A DNA stretch of 64,000 nucleotides from Moringa oleifera (taxonomy: Eukaryota; Streptophyta; Magnoliopsida; Brassicales; Moringaceae). Made by a program: the position numbers and the translations under genes. Shown here one piece after another: positions 33,981-45,900 of the stretch. The notes beneath the pieces are model-generated. The model saw only the letters and a program-made list of their open reading frames with translations, had not been told where the DNA came from and ran no database searches. Positions within the stretch are counted from its first letter, which is position 1. Each line of letters opens with the position of its first letter. The stretch spans positions 4,027,501 through 4,091,500 of the forward strand of contig JAJFZO010000028.1 in the NCBI GenBank assembly GCA_021397835.1, written 5' to 3'.

Positions 33981-36900
33981 TCAAGCATATACAAGATGAT
34001 GCTCATCCATTTGGTCAAATAAATTAGTAGGTGGCAAATTATTACAAAAAGATATGTGCTCCATACTAATATCGCACAAATCATCATCTTCATTATAGTC
34101 TTGTGAAGGTGTTGACAGTATTATGGACCATTTGACATCAATTGGATCTTCAATGTAAAATACTTGTCTTGCTTGTGAAGCCAATATAAACTTATCATTC
34201 CTATGTCCAATCCGATTGAGATCAACTAGCACAACTCTTAGATCATCAACTTTAACACCGCCACTATTCTCAATCCAATCACATTTGAAAACTGAAACTC
34301 TGAAAGTTGTATAATCTAGTTCCTATATTTCTTTTATAACTCCATAGAATGATAAATCACTATATATTGGATTTTTATCCTTAGCACTGGAGATTTGCAT
34401 GGTGTTGGCAACTAGAGTGATACCACTATTTTGATGGATCCTTTAGTTATCTCGTTGTTTTATGTAAAAGCGACAACCATTGATGATATATCCAGGATAC
34501 TTGATTATTGTGGATCGAGGACCATGGGCAAGCCATCGTAGTGTTGATGAGACATTATGATTGGATAATAAAAGTTCATTCTCAATCTGTATCATAACAT
34601 ATATTAGATGAACCATATTAAAAATAAATTTAATGTCTAGACAACAATAAGTATTCTTACCCGTGTGCGTAACCAATTACTTAAGGTTTGATTTTGTTCA
34701 TCATGTAACCATTTGAGTCGTTTTGACTTGATAGAATTGTCGATCCTTAACTGATTTAAGTACTCACTGCATGTTAAGAATAAATCATCAAACAATAATT
34801 CAAATATTATTTCATGTAATAATAAACTATGAGTCATAAAATTTAATTACCTTTTATATGGTTGAACTTCACTCGTATTCATCAAAACATACAAGTGCGC
34901 TTGATGAAGGAGGACATTATTAGCTTTCTCAACATTTTCACTAGTTAGATCTTTTCCATTCCGAGTTGAATGACCAAGTACATTCTTTCGTGGGGGAATT
35001 CCAATAATATTCATATCAGATAAATAGTCAACGCAGAATTCTAATGCCTCTTCTGCAATGTACGACTCAGCAATACTACCCTCAGGTCTATTATGATTTC
35101 AAACATAACCCTTTAACACTTTCATGTATCTTTCAAATGGGTACATCCATCGTAAATACACGGGACCACATAATTTTACTTCTCTGATAAGATGAACTGT
35201 GAGGTGGACCATAATATCAAAAAAGCTAAGAGAAAAGTACTTCTCAAGCAAACAAGGTGTTGTGACAAGTTCGTTTTGAATTCCATCTAACTTTGACACG
35301 TCCAACACCTTTTGGCATAACAAATTGAAGAACATGCAAAGTCTGATGAGAGCATATCTAACATGTTTGGGTAGCACACCTCGTAAAGCAATAGGTAAAA
35401 GTTATTGCATTAGGATGTGACAATCATGCGACTTCAACCCAAATAGTTTCAAGTCGTCCATGGATACTAGATTTCTGATGTTCGAAGAATACCCATCCGG
35501 GACCTTAATCTCACTGAAAACTTTACATAATATTTTTTCTTCTATAGATAAAGTGTAGCATGCAGGTGGTAGAAATGTACAATTACCGCGAACTTGTGGT
35601 TCCAACTCAAACCTTAACCCTACGTCTTTCAAATCCATTTTTAAAGCTAATCTGTCTTTAGATTTTCCTGGAATATCAAGCAATGTCCCAAGAAGACTAT
35701 CACAAATATTCTTTTTAATGTGCATGACATCTAGAATATGCCTGATATGCATGGACTTCCAATATGGTAAATCAAAGAAAATCGACCTCTTTTTCCAGCT
35801 TTGTGTAACATCTTCTTTACCCATTGTACTTCGTTTCTTCGACTTTCCCCATGAATTTACTAAACATTGAACTTTGTGAAAGACTTCTTCACTGATTAAT
35901 GGTTGGAGAGCAATTCTGAATTCTTGTTCACCATTGAAGGCCTTTTTCTGTCTGCGGTAAGGATGATGTCGTGGTAAGAATCTCCTGTGTCCAACATATG
36001 ACATCTTTTTACTATATTTTAAGTGATTAGCTTGGGTGTTCTCAGCACAGATAGGACAAGCATAATACCCTTTAACAGTGCAACCAGATAAATTACCATA
36101 TGCAAGAAAATTATTGATTATCCATAACAAAACAACTTTCAAGTTAAATGACTCATTACGGTACGCATCATGTACTTTTATACCTGTGTCCCATAACATT
36201 TTTAAGTCTTCTATAAGTGGAGCCAAGTAGACATCGATATCATTACCAGGTTGTTTAGGACCTGATATTAGTAACGTCAACATCATGAACTTTCTCTTCA
36301 TTGTTAACCATGGTGGTAAATTATAGTTCACCATAATCACTGGCCAACAACTATATCGACTACTCAATGTACTATGCGGATTAAACTCATCTGCTGATAT
36401 AGCAAGCCTTAAGTTTCTTGGCTCTGAAGCAAACTTTGGCCACATGTAGTCAACCAATTTCCATGATGGTGTATCCGATGGATGCCTCAACTGACCATCA
36501 ATTTCCCTTTTATTTGAATGCCATGTAAGGTGTTTTGATATTTCAGAACTTTTGAACATTCTTCTAAATCTTGGTATTGGTGAAAAATACCATAACACCT
36601 TAGCAGGCACACCAGTCTTTATTTTGTTACCGTTTTTCCTTACTTTCCATCTTGAAAGTCCACAAGTTGGACATTGAATGTCATCCTGAAACTCCTTCCG
36701 ATATAATATGCAATCATTTGGACAGGCATGAATCTTTTGATACTCCATCCCTAATGCATTCAATGTTTTCTTGGCATCATACATGGATGTAGGCATTTCA
36801 TTATTATCAAGCAAAATGTCAGCAATCAAATTTAAAAGATCACTGAAGCTTTGATTGGACCAACCATATTTTGCCTTCAAATTGTACAATTTAACTAGAG

Positions 36901-37330
36901 CAAATAATTTAGTAAACTTCACTAATCTAGAGTACAAAGGTTTCTCAGCATCACAAAGTAATCTTTCAAAGTGGTTAGGATTACTATCATACTCTGCAAA
37001 TGCCTCTTGTACCATTTTTACAGTGTTATCAACTTCTTCGATGTGTTCTACCTCCCTAATAACTTTAGCATTTTTACTAGTAGAAGACCCAACAATACTG
37101 GTTTTTCCATGCCATATTCAGTTTTGATAGCTGTTATCAACTCCATATATATATATATAAATGATTCTGTATCTCATATGGGTATGACGCTTCATGTTGC
37201 CACATTTAATACATGGACACCGAACTAATTCAGGGTTATCACTATTCTGAACAGCATAATCTAAAAAGTTATTCACCCCTACATCATATCCCTCTGATCT
37301 TCTATCAGCAAACATCAGAGTTTTATCCAT
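33981..37330 (-). pseudogene. CACTA TnpD-type transposase (Transposase_21), with in-frame stops
   Basis: On the minus strand, the exon from 37,330 encodes the transposase-associated domain (start MDKTLMFADRRSEGY, then CPCIKCGN). A 537-codon open stretch (37,015-35,402) holds the Transposase_21 core, with CPNDCILYRKEF, CPTCGLSRWK, NDIDVYLAPLIEDLK and CTVKGYYACPICAENT. The reading frame then meets TAA at 35,402-35,404 and continues in the same frame as a DUF4218 part (PKHVRYALIRLCMFFN to FERYMKVLKGYV) up to TGA at 35,099-35,101. DUF4216-like sequence follows (SSTLRWLAHGPRSTIIKYPG; QARQVFYIEDPIDVKW). Intact relatives read through at both stop positions. This enzyme would cut the element out at its CACTA ends. 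Confidence 0.88.
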
Positions 37331-38050
37331 TCTGAAATTTAAAAGATATTTAATTATTTACTTTTCAAGCGTCTAATATACTAAGTGAAATTTAAATAAA
37401 CGATTAATAACTATCTAACTAATTAATACAAAAAATTAATAAAAGCATCTAATTAACTAACTATTAAATTAATTCAAATTTAAATAACAGTTATTATTTA
37501 CTTTACAAGCCTCAAATTTATTAATTAAAATTTAAATATATAATTAATAATTATTTAGTTAATTAAGATATAGTCAATATTTACTTAACATCTAATTTAC
37601 TATATAAGCACTTAATTGATTAAAATTTAAATAACATTTAATGGTTTATATTACAAGCATATAATTAATTAATTATCTATTTAAAATTTAACTAAATATA
37701 TTAATTTATGTTAACAATGAAATCAATATAATTAAATTTGATAAAATATACCAACTAATCTTACGTAAAAAAATTAATTCAACCATAAATTCATCTGCAC
37801 CTAATATATAATTAATTTATCAAAATATAAATTCATCTAATTAATATTTTTAATTTATCAATTAATCTAAAAATCTTAATAATTATGAAATAATAAATAT
37901 ATCAATATATATCCATTCATACCAAATATATTCATCAAAATATACTAATGAAAAAAACTAAAATTTCATCAATTAATAACAATTCACCTAACACAATTAA
38001 ATAAAAACTTCTCAAAATATAAATTCATCTACCTGGATAGAGAACAAAGA
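37331..38050. other. AT-rich CACTA interior upstream of the transposase gene
   Basis: This region is strongly AT-rich with many TTAATTAA-like stretches. It lies between the transposase start and the minisatellite, so it likely holds the transposase promoter. No specific element was identified. Confidence 0.5.
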
Positions 38051-38054
38051 GATG

Positions 38055-38580
38055 ACCGGAAAGGTTGCCAGCAGCTACCCCAGCTGGTTCTGGATGAACA
38101 GCAGACAGGGGAATGGCCGAAGAATGGCTGGCTGTGTGGACAAAAACCAAAACAGAGAGTGCCAGAAAGGTTGCCAGCAGCTACCCCAGCTGGTTCTGGA
38201 CGAACAACCGACAGGGGAATCGCCGGAGAATGGTTGGCTGTATGGACAAAGACCAAAACAGAGAGTGCCGGAAAGGCTGCCAGCATCTACCCCAGCTTGT
38301 TCTGGACGAACAACAGACAGGGGAATGGCCGGAGAATGGCTGGCTGTATGGACAGAGACCAAAACAGAGAGGGCCAAAAAGGCTACCAGCAGCTACCCCA
38401 GCTGCTTCTAGGCGGACTGCAGACAGGAGAATGGCCAGAGAATGGCTGGCTGTGCGAACAGAGACCAAAAAAAGAGAGGGTCGAAAAGGCTGCCAGTAGC
38501 TACCCCAACTGGTTCTGGACAGACAGCAGACAGGAGAATGGCTGAAGAATGGATGGCTGGCTATACAGCTACTTCTGGTC
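38055..38580. repeat. Minisatellite, 106-bp unit, about five copies
   Basis: Units begin at about 38,058, 38,164, 38,270, 38,376 and 38,483. Each starts near GAAAGG(T/C)TGCCAGCAGC and includes TACCCCAGCTGGTTCTGGA, GCAGACAGGGGAATGGC and AATGGCTGGCTGT. The block is much richer in G and C than its surroundings. Because the unit is not a multiple of three, overlapping open frames appear on both strands; these are most likely by-products. Confidence 0.9.
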
Positions 38581-39060
38581 AATCTGTAAAGAGGAGAATT
38601 CTGACCTAAAGAGAAAAAATTTCGTGGGATGTTATGGTAGGCTCTAGAGGGCTCTGAAAAAAAATTTAGATCCCAACCTTAAAAAGCAAGGTAGCATATC
38701 CTTCAACATCAGTTATTCAATAACTGGCGTTGAAGGTTCACATTCTCTGGCCTTCGAAATAACTGGCATTAAAGGTTCACATTCTTTGGTCTTTAACGTA
38801 AGTTCTCATGTGCTGACTTTTGTGCAAGAGTATGTGCGATGTGTGGCTTTGTAACCAGCCATTGCTGCTGTAAACTAGGGAGTGATTAACAACAACAGGC
38901 TCTGAATTCTGATAAAGGGATATGAACAACATAGTCAAGGTCCCAGCTGGTATGGACTTCCAAGTAACAATGCATGAACTATAGTCCTGTTATAAATGGT
39001 TTTTGTCATCAAAATCAAATAAAATCATTAAACATATTGAATTTGTATTGGCATGGTGAG
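38581..39060. other. CACTA interior with palindromic units and captured intron sequence
   Basis: Around 38,700-38,810 lie palindromic units (CAACATCAGTTATTCAATAACTGGCGTTG) related to the subterminal repeats. Positions from about 38,970 to 39,070 are probably part of the laccase intron that follows the captured exon. The remainder is unassigned. Confidence 0.5.
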
Positions 39061-39070
39061 TTTTGCTCAC

Positions 39071-39706
39071 CTAGATTGTCTGCTAAAAATCGAATTACCA
39101 CCCAACCACTAGAGGGTACACCCACTGTGTTCCTCTCAACAGGGTCAACAAGGTTGAAGTTTGTAAGGTCTTTATTTGGATCAAAGTTCCTAAAATCTTG
39201 GCCTACAATGAAGAAATTGAAGCCATACAAGTGAAGTGGATGGCTCTCTACATCAAGTATTCTTGTATCCTGCATGACTAGCTCCACACTAGTGTTAAAA
39301 GGCAGCACCATTAGCTTTATGCCATTGCTGACCATAGTATTGTTAGGTGGATTGCCTGTATAATTGAAAGGAATCATGGGGTTGGTTGGGAAATTGCTAG
39401 TGTAAACACCATTGGATTGACCAGAAAAGTGTGCCTGAAGGAGAGTTGAGGTTGGCATTATGAAGGATACATTGTTGACAGAGGCTGCAAACGTTGTCCT
39501 ATTAGGTCCCTAGCAGGTTTGGTTATGCTGGCAAGGATTAGTTCCTAGGCCTACCGTGAAGAAAAATCTCTTATCAACTTTCTGGGGCACATTAGCAGGG
39601 AATTGGGCACTTGCCAAGCTGCGAAGATTGTTTGTATAATTTGTAGCAAAAGAAGTGTCATTGAGAGGAGGCAAAACTGGTTTAAATACTTGAAGGTTCT
39701 TGATTG
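39071..39706 (-). pseudogene. Captured laccase gene fragment in the CACTA element
   Basis: Minus-strand translation matches plant laccase (multicopper oxidase) from about 39,706: [15 protein letters not shown], then [20 protein letters not shown] and [20 protein letters not shown], ending with [16 protein letters not shown] and FLADNLG. An in-frame TAG sits where laccases have NQTC(Q)GPN. At 39,071 the match stops exactly at a GTGAGC splice donor, where laccases have an intron, and non-coding sequence follows. This shows capture of genomic DNA, not of cDNA. The copper-ligand HSPLHLHGF motif reads HPLHLYGF, so one histidine is lost. About 213 codons remain of a protein of roughly 560. It is not functional. 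Confidence 0.92.
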
Positions 39707-39719
39707 AAGGTTTGGTTAT

Positions 39720-40530
39720 GCTGGCAAGAAGCAGCAGTAATTGGCCTTTGACGTCAGTTCTTCAAGAATTAGTGTCAAAGGCTTCATGTTTAATGTCAGT
39801 TCTAAAGAAGAACTGGCGACAAAGGCTTCATGTTTAACATCAGTTCCTTTAGAACTAACGTTAAATCTAGACGTTGATGCTGCCTCTTGCAACAACAACA
39901 GTAGTCCTTGCTGCAACTGTAAGTAGCCATTGCTGCTGCAAGAAGCAGCAGCAACGACTGCTGCTATAACCCAAGCATTGCTGCTGCTTCTTGCAACAGC
40001 AGCAGCAGCAGTCCTTGTTGCAGCTGTAAGCAGCCATTGCTACTGCAAAAAGCAGCAGCAATTTTGGCCTTTGACGCCAGTTTATGTTTAACATCAGTTC
40101 CTTTAGAACTAACATTAAAACTAGACATTGCTGCCTCTTGCAACAACAACAGCAGTCCTTGCTGCAGCTATAAGCAGCCATTGTTGCTGCAAGAAGCACC
40201 AGCAACGACTACTACTGTAAGCAGCCATTGCTGCTGCAAGAAGCAGCAGCAATTTTGGCCTTTGACGCTAGTTCTCCAAAAACTGGCATCAAAAGCTTTA
40301 TTTTTAACGTCAGTTCCTTGATAACTGACGTTAAATGTCAAATTCTTGATCTTTTAACGTCAGTTCTTGAGGAACTGACGTTAAATGTTTAATTCATAGG
40401 TTTTTTAACGCCAGTTCTTCTTTAATTGGCGTTAAAAACCTTACTTTTAATGACAGTTTTGAAATAACTGTCATCAAAAATGTTTATAAATCTTTTAATG
40501 ACAGTTCTTTAAATAAATGTCATTAAATTG
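39720..40530. repeat. Right subterminal palindromic and GCA/TGC repeats of the CACTA element
   Basis: Palindromes of the form TTTAACGTCAGTTCTTGAGG followed by AACTGACGTTAAA occur between 40,290 and 40,440, and the outermost units (40,440-40,530) read TTTTAATGACAGTT. The inner stretch 39,720-40,270 mixes TTTGACG(T/C)CAGTT units with CAGCAG/CTGCTG-rich blocks such as GCTGCTGCAAGAAGCAGCAG, in a repeat of roughly 180-200 bp. The motif drifts from TGACAGTT at the tip to GTCAGTT further inside. Confidence 0.8.
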
Positions 40531-40559
40531 ATATCAATTATTATAATTTTGTGGTAGTG

Positions 40560-42934
40560 TAAAATTTTTTCTATACTAACTTAAGAATAATTCATTATCA
40601 TTAATAACGATTTACTACAGGTAATAATAATTCACTTTCATAACATAATACTTCACTACACAATCAAGATAATCAAAATAACATACACTTAAATCTGCAT
40701 GCAATTGCATAATGGATTTGTAACCGACTCAGTGTCACTAACTAACACTAAAGTCTCTTAATGTTCATTTATTTTATGGAGGTTCAACGTAGAACCTGAA
40801 CCTTGCCCAAAAACACACACCATAGCTACGCATTTCACATCGGTTCATATTTGGCTAATAAAAATGTCTAAACAACTTGGTTTTTGGGTACTAAAAAGTT
40901 CACACACTACTAGCAAATAACTAAACCATCCTTTTTGGTGCATTCAAATGGGGCATATCCTTGTACCTCACCAAGATTTCAAATGAGTGAGAAAATCATA
41001 ACTCATACATTAATGCAGAAGAGAAACTCAAAAAACAACAACTTATCTTACATGATTGTAGGTTTCAACTTACCTTAATACCCATTGAAATCATAAGAAA
41101 AAAATCTTAAGAATTAGCTCCTTCTCAACCAAATGCCCAAGTATGAAGCCTAACTCATTAAAATCTTATTTTACTGCTTTAATATGTATCAAATGTTGAT
41201 GATTATTATATTAAATGGGTTTGAAATAATGGTTAAAAAAAGGTGAATGCCTTGATTATCAAAAGGAGAGGGGAAAAAAAAAAGTGAAGGATAAGAAAGA
41301 GAAGCATGATAGAGAAGGGAAAGGGAAAAGGTGAGGAAAGGATTAAGTAAGCAACATAGCACTTTTACAGTATCATACTACTCTTGAGCATAGTATTGTC
41401 TTCACAATAAAAAAAAATTAAAAAAAATTCAAAATAAGTAACTTAATAATTTAAATATTTTTTATAAAAAATTAAACCGATTATAACAAATTGCTCTAAA
41501 ATCTTACTAATTCCGTAGACTTCTTTCTCCTTCTCTTTCTCCTTCTTTCCTGCATTTTTTTTTTCTTTTCATCTCCCTTAGCATCCAAACAAGCTTAGCT
41601 TATATATGTCTTAAAAGTGGAAAAAAAATTTCTCTTGCTTATCTAAAATTCAAAATTTTCTCTTTCTTCTTTTTCATCTTCTATTTTTTCTATTTTTTTA
41701 ATTTCATATTTTCTTTCTTTAAAAGTTCTTTTTTTTTTCTTTTTACATATTTCAACTAAAAAGGGATGGGATAGCTTTTTTCAGGCATGAAAAAACAAAA
41801 TCCTTCAATAAAACAGTTTTTTTTTCATTATTGTTAAAGACAGACTTGTTGAAAAGCAGTGCCAAATAAAGCAATTAGCAGCACAAAATTCAAACTGATG
41901 GGGACAAATGTAAAAAAAAGTTCCGGTAATCTACCCTTAAAACTACTAAATATTAAGATTATTTAATTTATTCATGCATTATATATAAATATTTTAAATT
42001 ATTCATAATAAATTTAAATTTTATCAGTTTAAAAATCAAAAATAGTTCCCATCTTAGATTTTCTTCAAACTTCTCCTCATCTAGGGAATATAATTTTTTT
42101 AAAAGAATCACTTATCATTAAATTGGGATCATCTGCTTTGCTTGTATATAAAAACAATTCATTCTTCTTAACATATTCTAACACTTTAAAAAATAAAAGA
42201 AGTCAAAGATTTCACATAAGTTAACTTTTAATTAGCAATTTGCAGATTTTTAATTGTAATTTAGTAATTAAACAGGCCCAACAAGGCCTAACTTGTACCA
42301 AGATCTTGCTTTTGAAGTTACAAATCTGCTGACTGATAGAAGATGCTAGTGCCTGGCCTGTTTCCATCTCCTTCAGTTTTCAGAGGGAGGGGGGAAAAAA
42401 ACGACAAACAGAAAGGAGATTAAAATATGTAGCTATCATGGAGAAATAATATCTGATCACAAAAATGTTGATTACTGTCTCAATTTCTTAGTTTAGTGAA
42501 CTCCGGAGTCAGATTGCTGCCAACTAATTCACATAATGATACAGTACGCGACTTAACTTGTTAGGACTCGATCTCCTGAATAAATAATTCTCGAGTAAAA
42601 GACTCCACAACTTTGTCAATGCAGCTCGTGGCAGAGGATCCCAAGAATATCCACCTGATGTACTGAATTCAATCTTCAATGGCCTCTGTGATCCTGCGGG
42701 TTGGAGAGATAAGCTGCTTGATGCTTTGGCAAATGCTGACGTGAAAAAGCAGAATTGTGGATGCAGAAAATCCCTCAGTGTGAAGAATCCCTCAGTGTGA
42801 AGAATGAAACTGGTAGGCAACTATCCTTTTACTGCAGGCAACAGCATCCACCTTACATTTGAGCCGCATAACTGAAAAATTCACTTTCTTGAAAAGAATA
42901 GGCTATTGAATAGGTCTGCGTCTACAAGCTCTGC
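40560..42934. other. Intergenic DNA between the CACTA element and the G-patch gene
   Basis: This is AT-rich, with CT-rich and T-rich tracts at 41,520-41,760. The last few hundred bases before 42,935 are likely 3' UTR of the G-patch gene. A 17-bp direct duplication AATCCCTCAGTGTGAAG occurs at about 42,769-42,802. An open stretch on the minus strand at 42,524-42,820 shows no recognisable domain. Confidence 0.5.
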
Positions 42935-45900
42935 CTAGTGGTCATCTTCATTAATTCCAGGGCAATTGGATAAGAGCGCTTCCGTTGATTCATACTGAAA
43001 CAAGTGGTCATGTTCGTCATATATAAATTTTTCAGGATAGTTGGAATTAGGTTTTAAATTTTTCATATATGCACTCCAACTGAAGATTCCACTTCAGCTA
43101 CTTCACCATGCTTAAACATAGAGAAAATGTTAATGCACCACACGTACTATACAAGCCAATTACCTGAAATCCACAAAAGAGGCAGTACAGAAATTCATCC
43201 CTCAGTTTTGCCAATATCTCTTGCAAATCCTGCAACCATTACACTAACCTCATCAACACATGACCTGAATGACGTATAACTGTTTGAAAATTGAAGTTTC
43301 AAGTAACACAGAAGAAAAGTTGAATTAATATTCTACAGTATAAATGTTCTAGCCATATTCAGATTTTCATAAAGCACAATAGACAAATGAACTGATGTTA
43401 GTTTGTAGTTTAACCAATCTGCAATATCATCCTTGAATTAGCACTTAGCCAAGGACGAAGTTAAAGAAATAAAGGAGAAAGTAGGGAGAGGAATGCAAAA
43501 AGAGAGGACCTGAGTCTTTCATATTGATAATTTGACTTGAAAGATTGACTCTTAGTGTTCCTCTGTATATGCAATTATGCATATGCTTCTAGACCAGAAT
43601 TTCAGTGAACTCCACAGGCACAACATTCCAGATATTTCAAGACATAGCTGACCTGATCATGATGGTCTTACCCCATGAATAAATACGCAACGAAAGGAAG
43701 AGAGATCTCATGTAACCACCAACCAATGACCACTAAGGACTCTTTTGGTTTGTACATGGGATTAAAAAATCCATAAGATGGATTTCATGGAATCGGTCCA
43801 GTGTTCCATCCTTAAGCTGATTCCAGCGTTAATCTTGCGTAATCTGATTCTATCCAAGCTGGAATATGGTTTAAATGACCAAAATGCCCATCATACAGAA
43901 ACAAAAAAGATTTATGACAAGTTAAAAAGAAACCACGTAAACATAGCCCGATCTACCTTTTTTTGCAGTTAACTGCCGATAATGCTTTTAAGAAATATAT
44001 GAAGAAGGTAACAACCTAATCCCACTAAAAAAAAAAAATTGCATTCATAACCTGTGAAATCATATACAGGTTTGCCACAGTAAATTGCCAAGTCCATGCA
44101 ACAAGGCCTAGTATTTTCCTTTCTATCCTAGCACAGAAGGCAATCAGTTACCCACATTTCTTGTGAATATATGGACAAGTTAACAATGCAACTCCCACAT
44201 AACATATAAGAGGAATGTAGATGTAGGTGTTACATCCCTTCCTTGAATCACTAACCAACCAATAATCCATGATCAACTGTTGATAGATAATTCTAGCAGA
44301 CCAAAACATCCCAACAAGTAGAGTCCAAACACAACATGCAAACAGCGCTCAGTTCCAATAAAATATTAAACCCCAAAAAAAAAAAAAAGTTGAGAGAGAT
44401 TCAAAAGTTAATCAGGAAAACATAATCAAACTTGACTTTTTATAACAAGTGCATCAACAATTCTACAATTTCAATTACAGAATTATTATAAGTTTCATGC
44501 AGAAAAGCCATGCCAGCTATAACATAACAGCAATTCGAGCCAATTCTCTAACCACCAAAAGAAAATTTTCTTCAATCTGCAGCAGTCAATGAGATGTTCA
44601 GTGCAGATTTTTACCCCAACAAATAACTCCAATTAAAATGTATAAAAGCTTCGATCTCAATTTTATATGACAAAAACAATTCTGATGAACATACCTCTTC
44701 TGTTATCTCTTCCTCTTCCTTGTCATCATGTTCAGCATCCTCATCTTCCTCATTCTTCTCTGGAATAACTTCTTTGTTCTCTAGCTGATCAAGAGCAGCC
44801 TTTGCCTTCTTGAAATTTATGGCAACTCTGCGACTTCGCCATTGCAACTTTTGCCTGGACCCAAACTCTTCTATTAAAGCCTCATCCTTCCTCCTTTTCT
44901 TCTCTGCCTCAATCTCTTCTCTTTTCCTCTTCTCCTTATGTGGATCCTCCCGCCCAATCCCAGCTCGTGACCGCCGAATGTTGAGTCCCACTGGTTCAGC
45001 CTGACCCAAGCCATCTTTGCCAATAGCTGAACCAGGTGTATAACCCATTTGCTTTAACAACTTGAAGCCTATGTTAGATTGTGGAATTGGAGCCTCTAAT
45101 TTGGCCAAGGTCTGCTCATCCTCTTCTATTTGTCTTCTCTGTCTTTCAAGTTTCCGCTGTTCTTGCCAGCTGAGGGTTTTAGATTTCTTCTTAGATGATT
45201 GCCCACTTATTGGTATGTTGTTAGGGACCTACAAAGAATCAGGAAAATCATATCTTTCTTCATCTAAGAAGCAAAAATAAGAGAACCAGAGAACTTGAAT
45301 AAAAAGCTAGTATATCTTGGCAATATTGCACCCTCCATTTTCGATTAGCAAGCACGAAGAAAAATGGCTCAATGCAAGAAACAAAATATTCTTTAAGAAG
45401 AAAAAACAAACTTTCGAATGAAATTCTTTCCACATAAGCAAACAAGACCAACAAATTCTTTATGTTCTTTGCGCTATCTATGTCAGGAAAACCTACAGAA
45501 CCAAACAAGACTGCATTTTCTGTATTTCTTCAACTAAACTAACAGAATATTGTTTTTATCCAAGGGACTATCAACGGCACATGATAGGAATCTAAATCAA
45601 CTTTAAATCTTTTACTTTGTACTTTAACAGACAGAGCCACTGTGATGGCTTTGGTATATTTCAACTATACTTTATTTCTTGCTGGAACATTAGACTTTTG
45701 AGAGTCTAGCTGTAGATTTCAAACATTTCCATGCAATGAAGTAATATCCTCTCCTTCAAACAACTAGCACATCAATTAAACCCACCTTAGTGAAACCAAT
45801 AAGCAAAGTAACTTCAAGCTAAAACTTTAACTTTCCTCTTCTGAAAAAACAAGGTTGATGGAAGAGAACTTAGGGTTGTATCCGCTTTCTGTTAAGTGCA

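Larger units (their letters stand above)
28579..40559 (-). mobile_element. CACTA (En/Spm-type) DNA transposon, about 12 kb
   Basis: The left end is CACTATCACA (28,579) and the right end, read in reverse, is CACTACCACA (ending 40,559). These are short terminal inverted repeats starting with the diagnostic CACTA. Palindromic subterminal repeats lie inside both ends. The interior encodes, on the minus strand, a TnpD-type transposase and a second gene with Transposase_24, DUF8039-like and Ulp1 parts. A laccase fragment and a minisatellite lie near the right end. The 3-bp flanks (GGA left, TAA right) do not match, so either a target duplication has decayed or one end is displaced. Stops in the transposase suggest it is now defective. 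Confidence 0.87.

Noticed and set aside
36855..37228. Plus-strand open frames over the CACTA transposase
   Set aside because: They are antisense shadows of the Transposase_21 gene.
38052..38582. Several overlapping open frames of 85-133 codons on both strands
   Set aside because: They come from a 106-bp tandem repeat with few stops; the same sequence is open in many frames, which is not coding evidence.
39741..40321. Open frames rich in Gln, Leu or Cys
   Set aside because: They are translations of CAG/CTG repeats in the CACTA subterminal region.
28576..40562. A 3-bp target duplication for the CACTA element
   Set aside because: The flanks are GGA and TAA, which do not match. I did not force another boundary to obtain a match.
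42524..42820. Minus-strand open stretch of 98 codons downstream of the G-patch gene
   Set aside because: No domain, no fitting splice signals to the G-patch exons (whose stop is at 42,935), and it lies where a 3' UTR is expected.
43740..44040. Possible MITE in the third intron of the G-patch gene (GGGATTAAAAAATCC near 43,759)
   Set aside because: The short palindrome alone is not enough; no clear terminal repeats or target duplication could be found.
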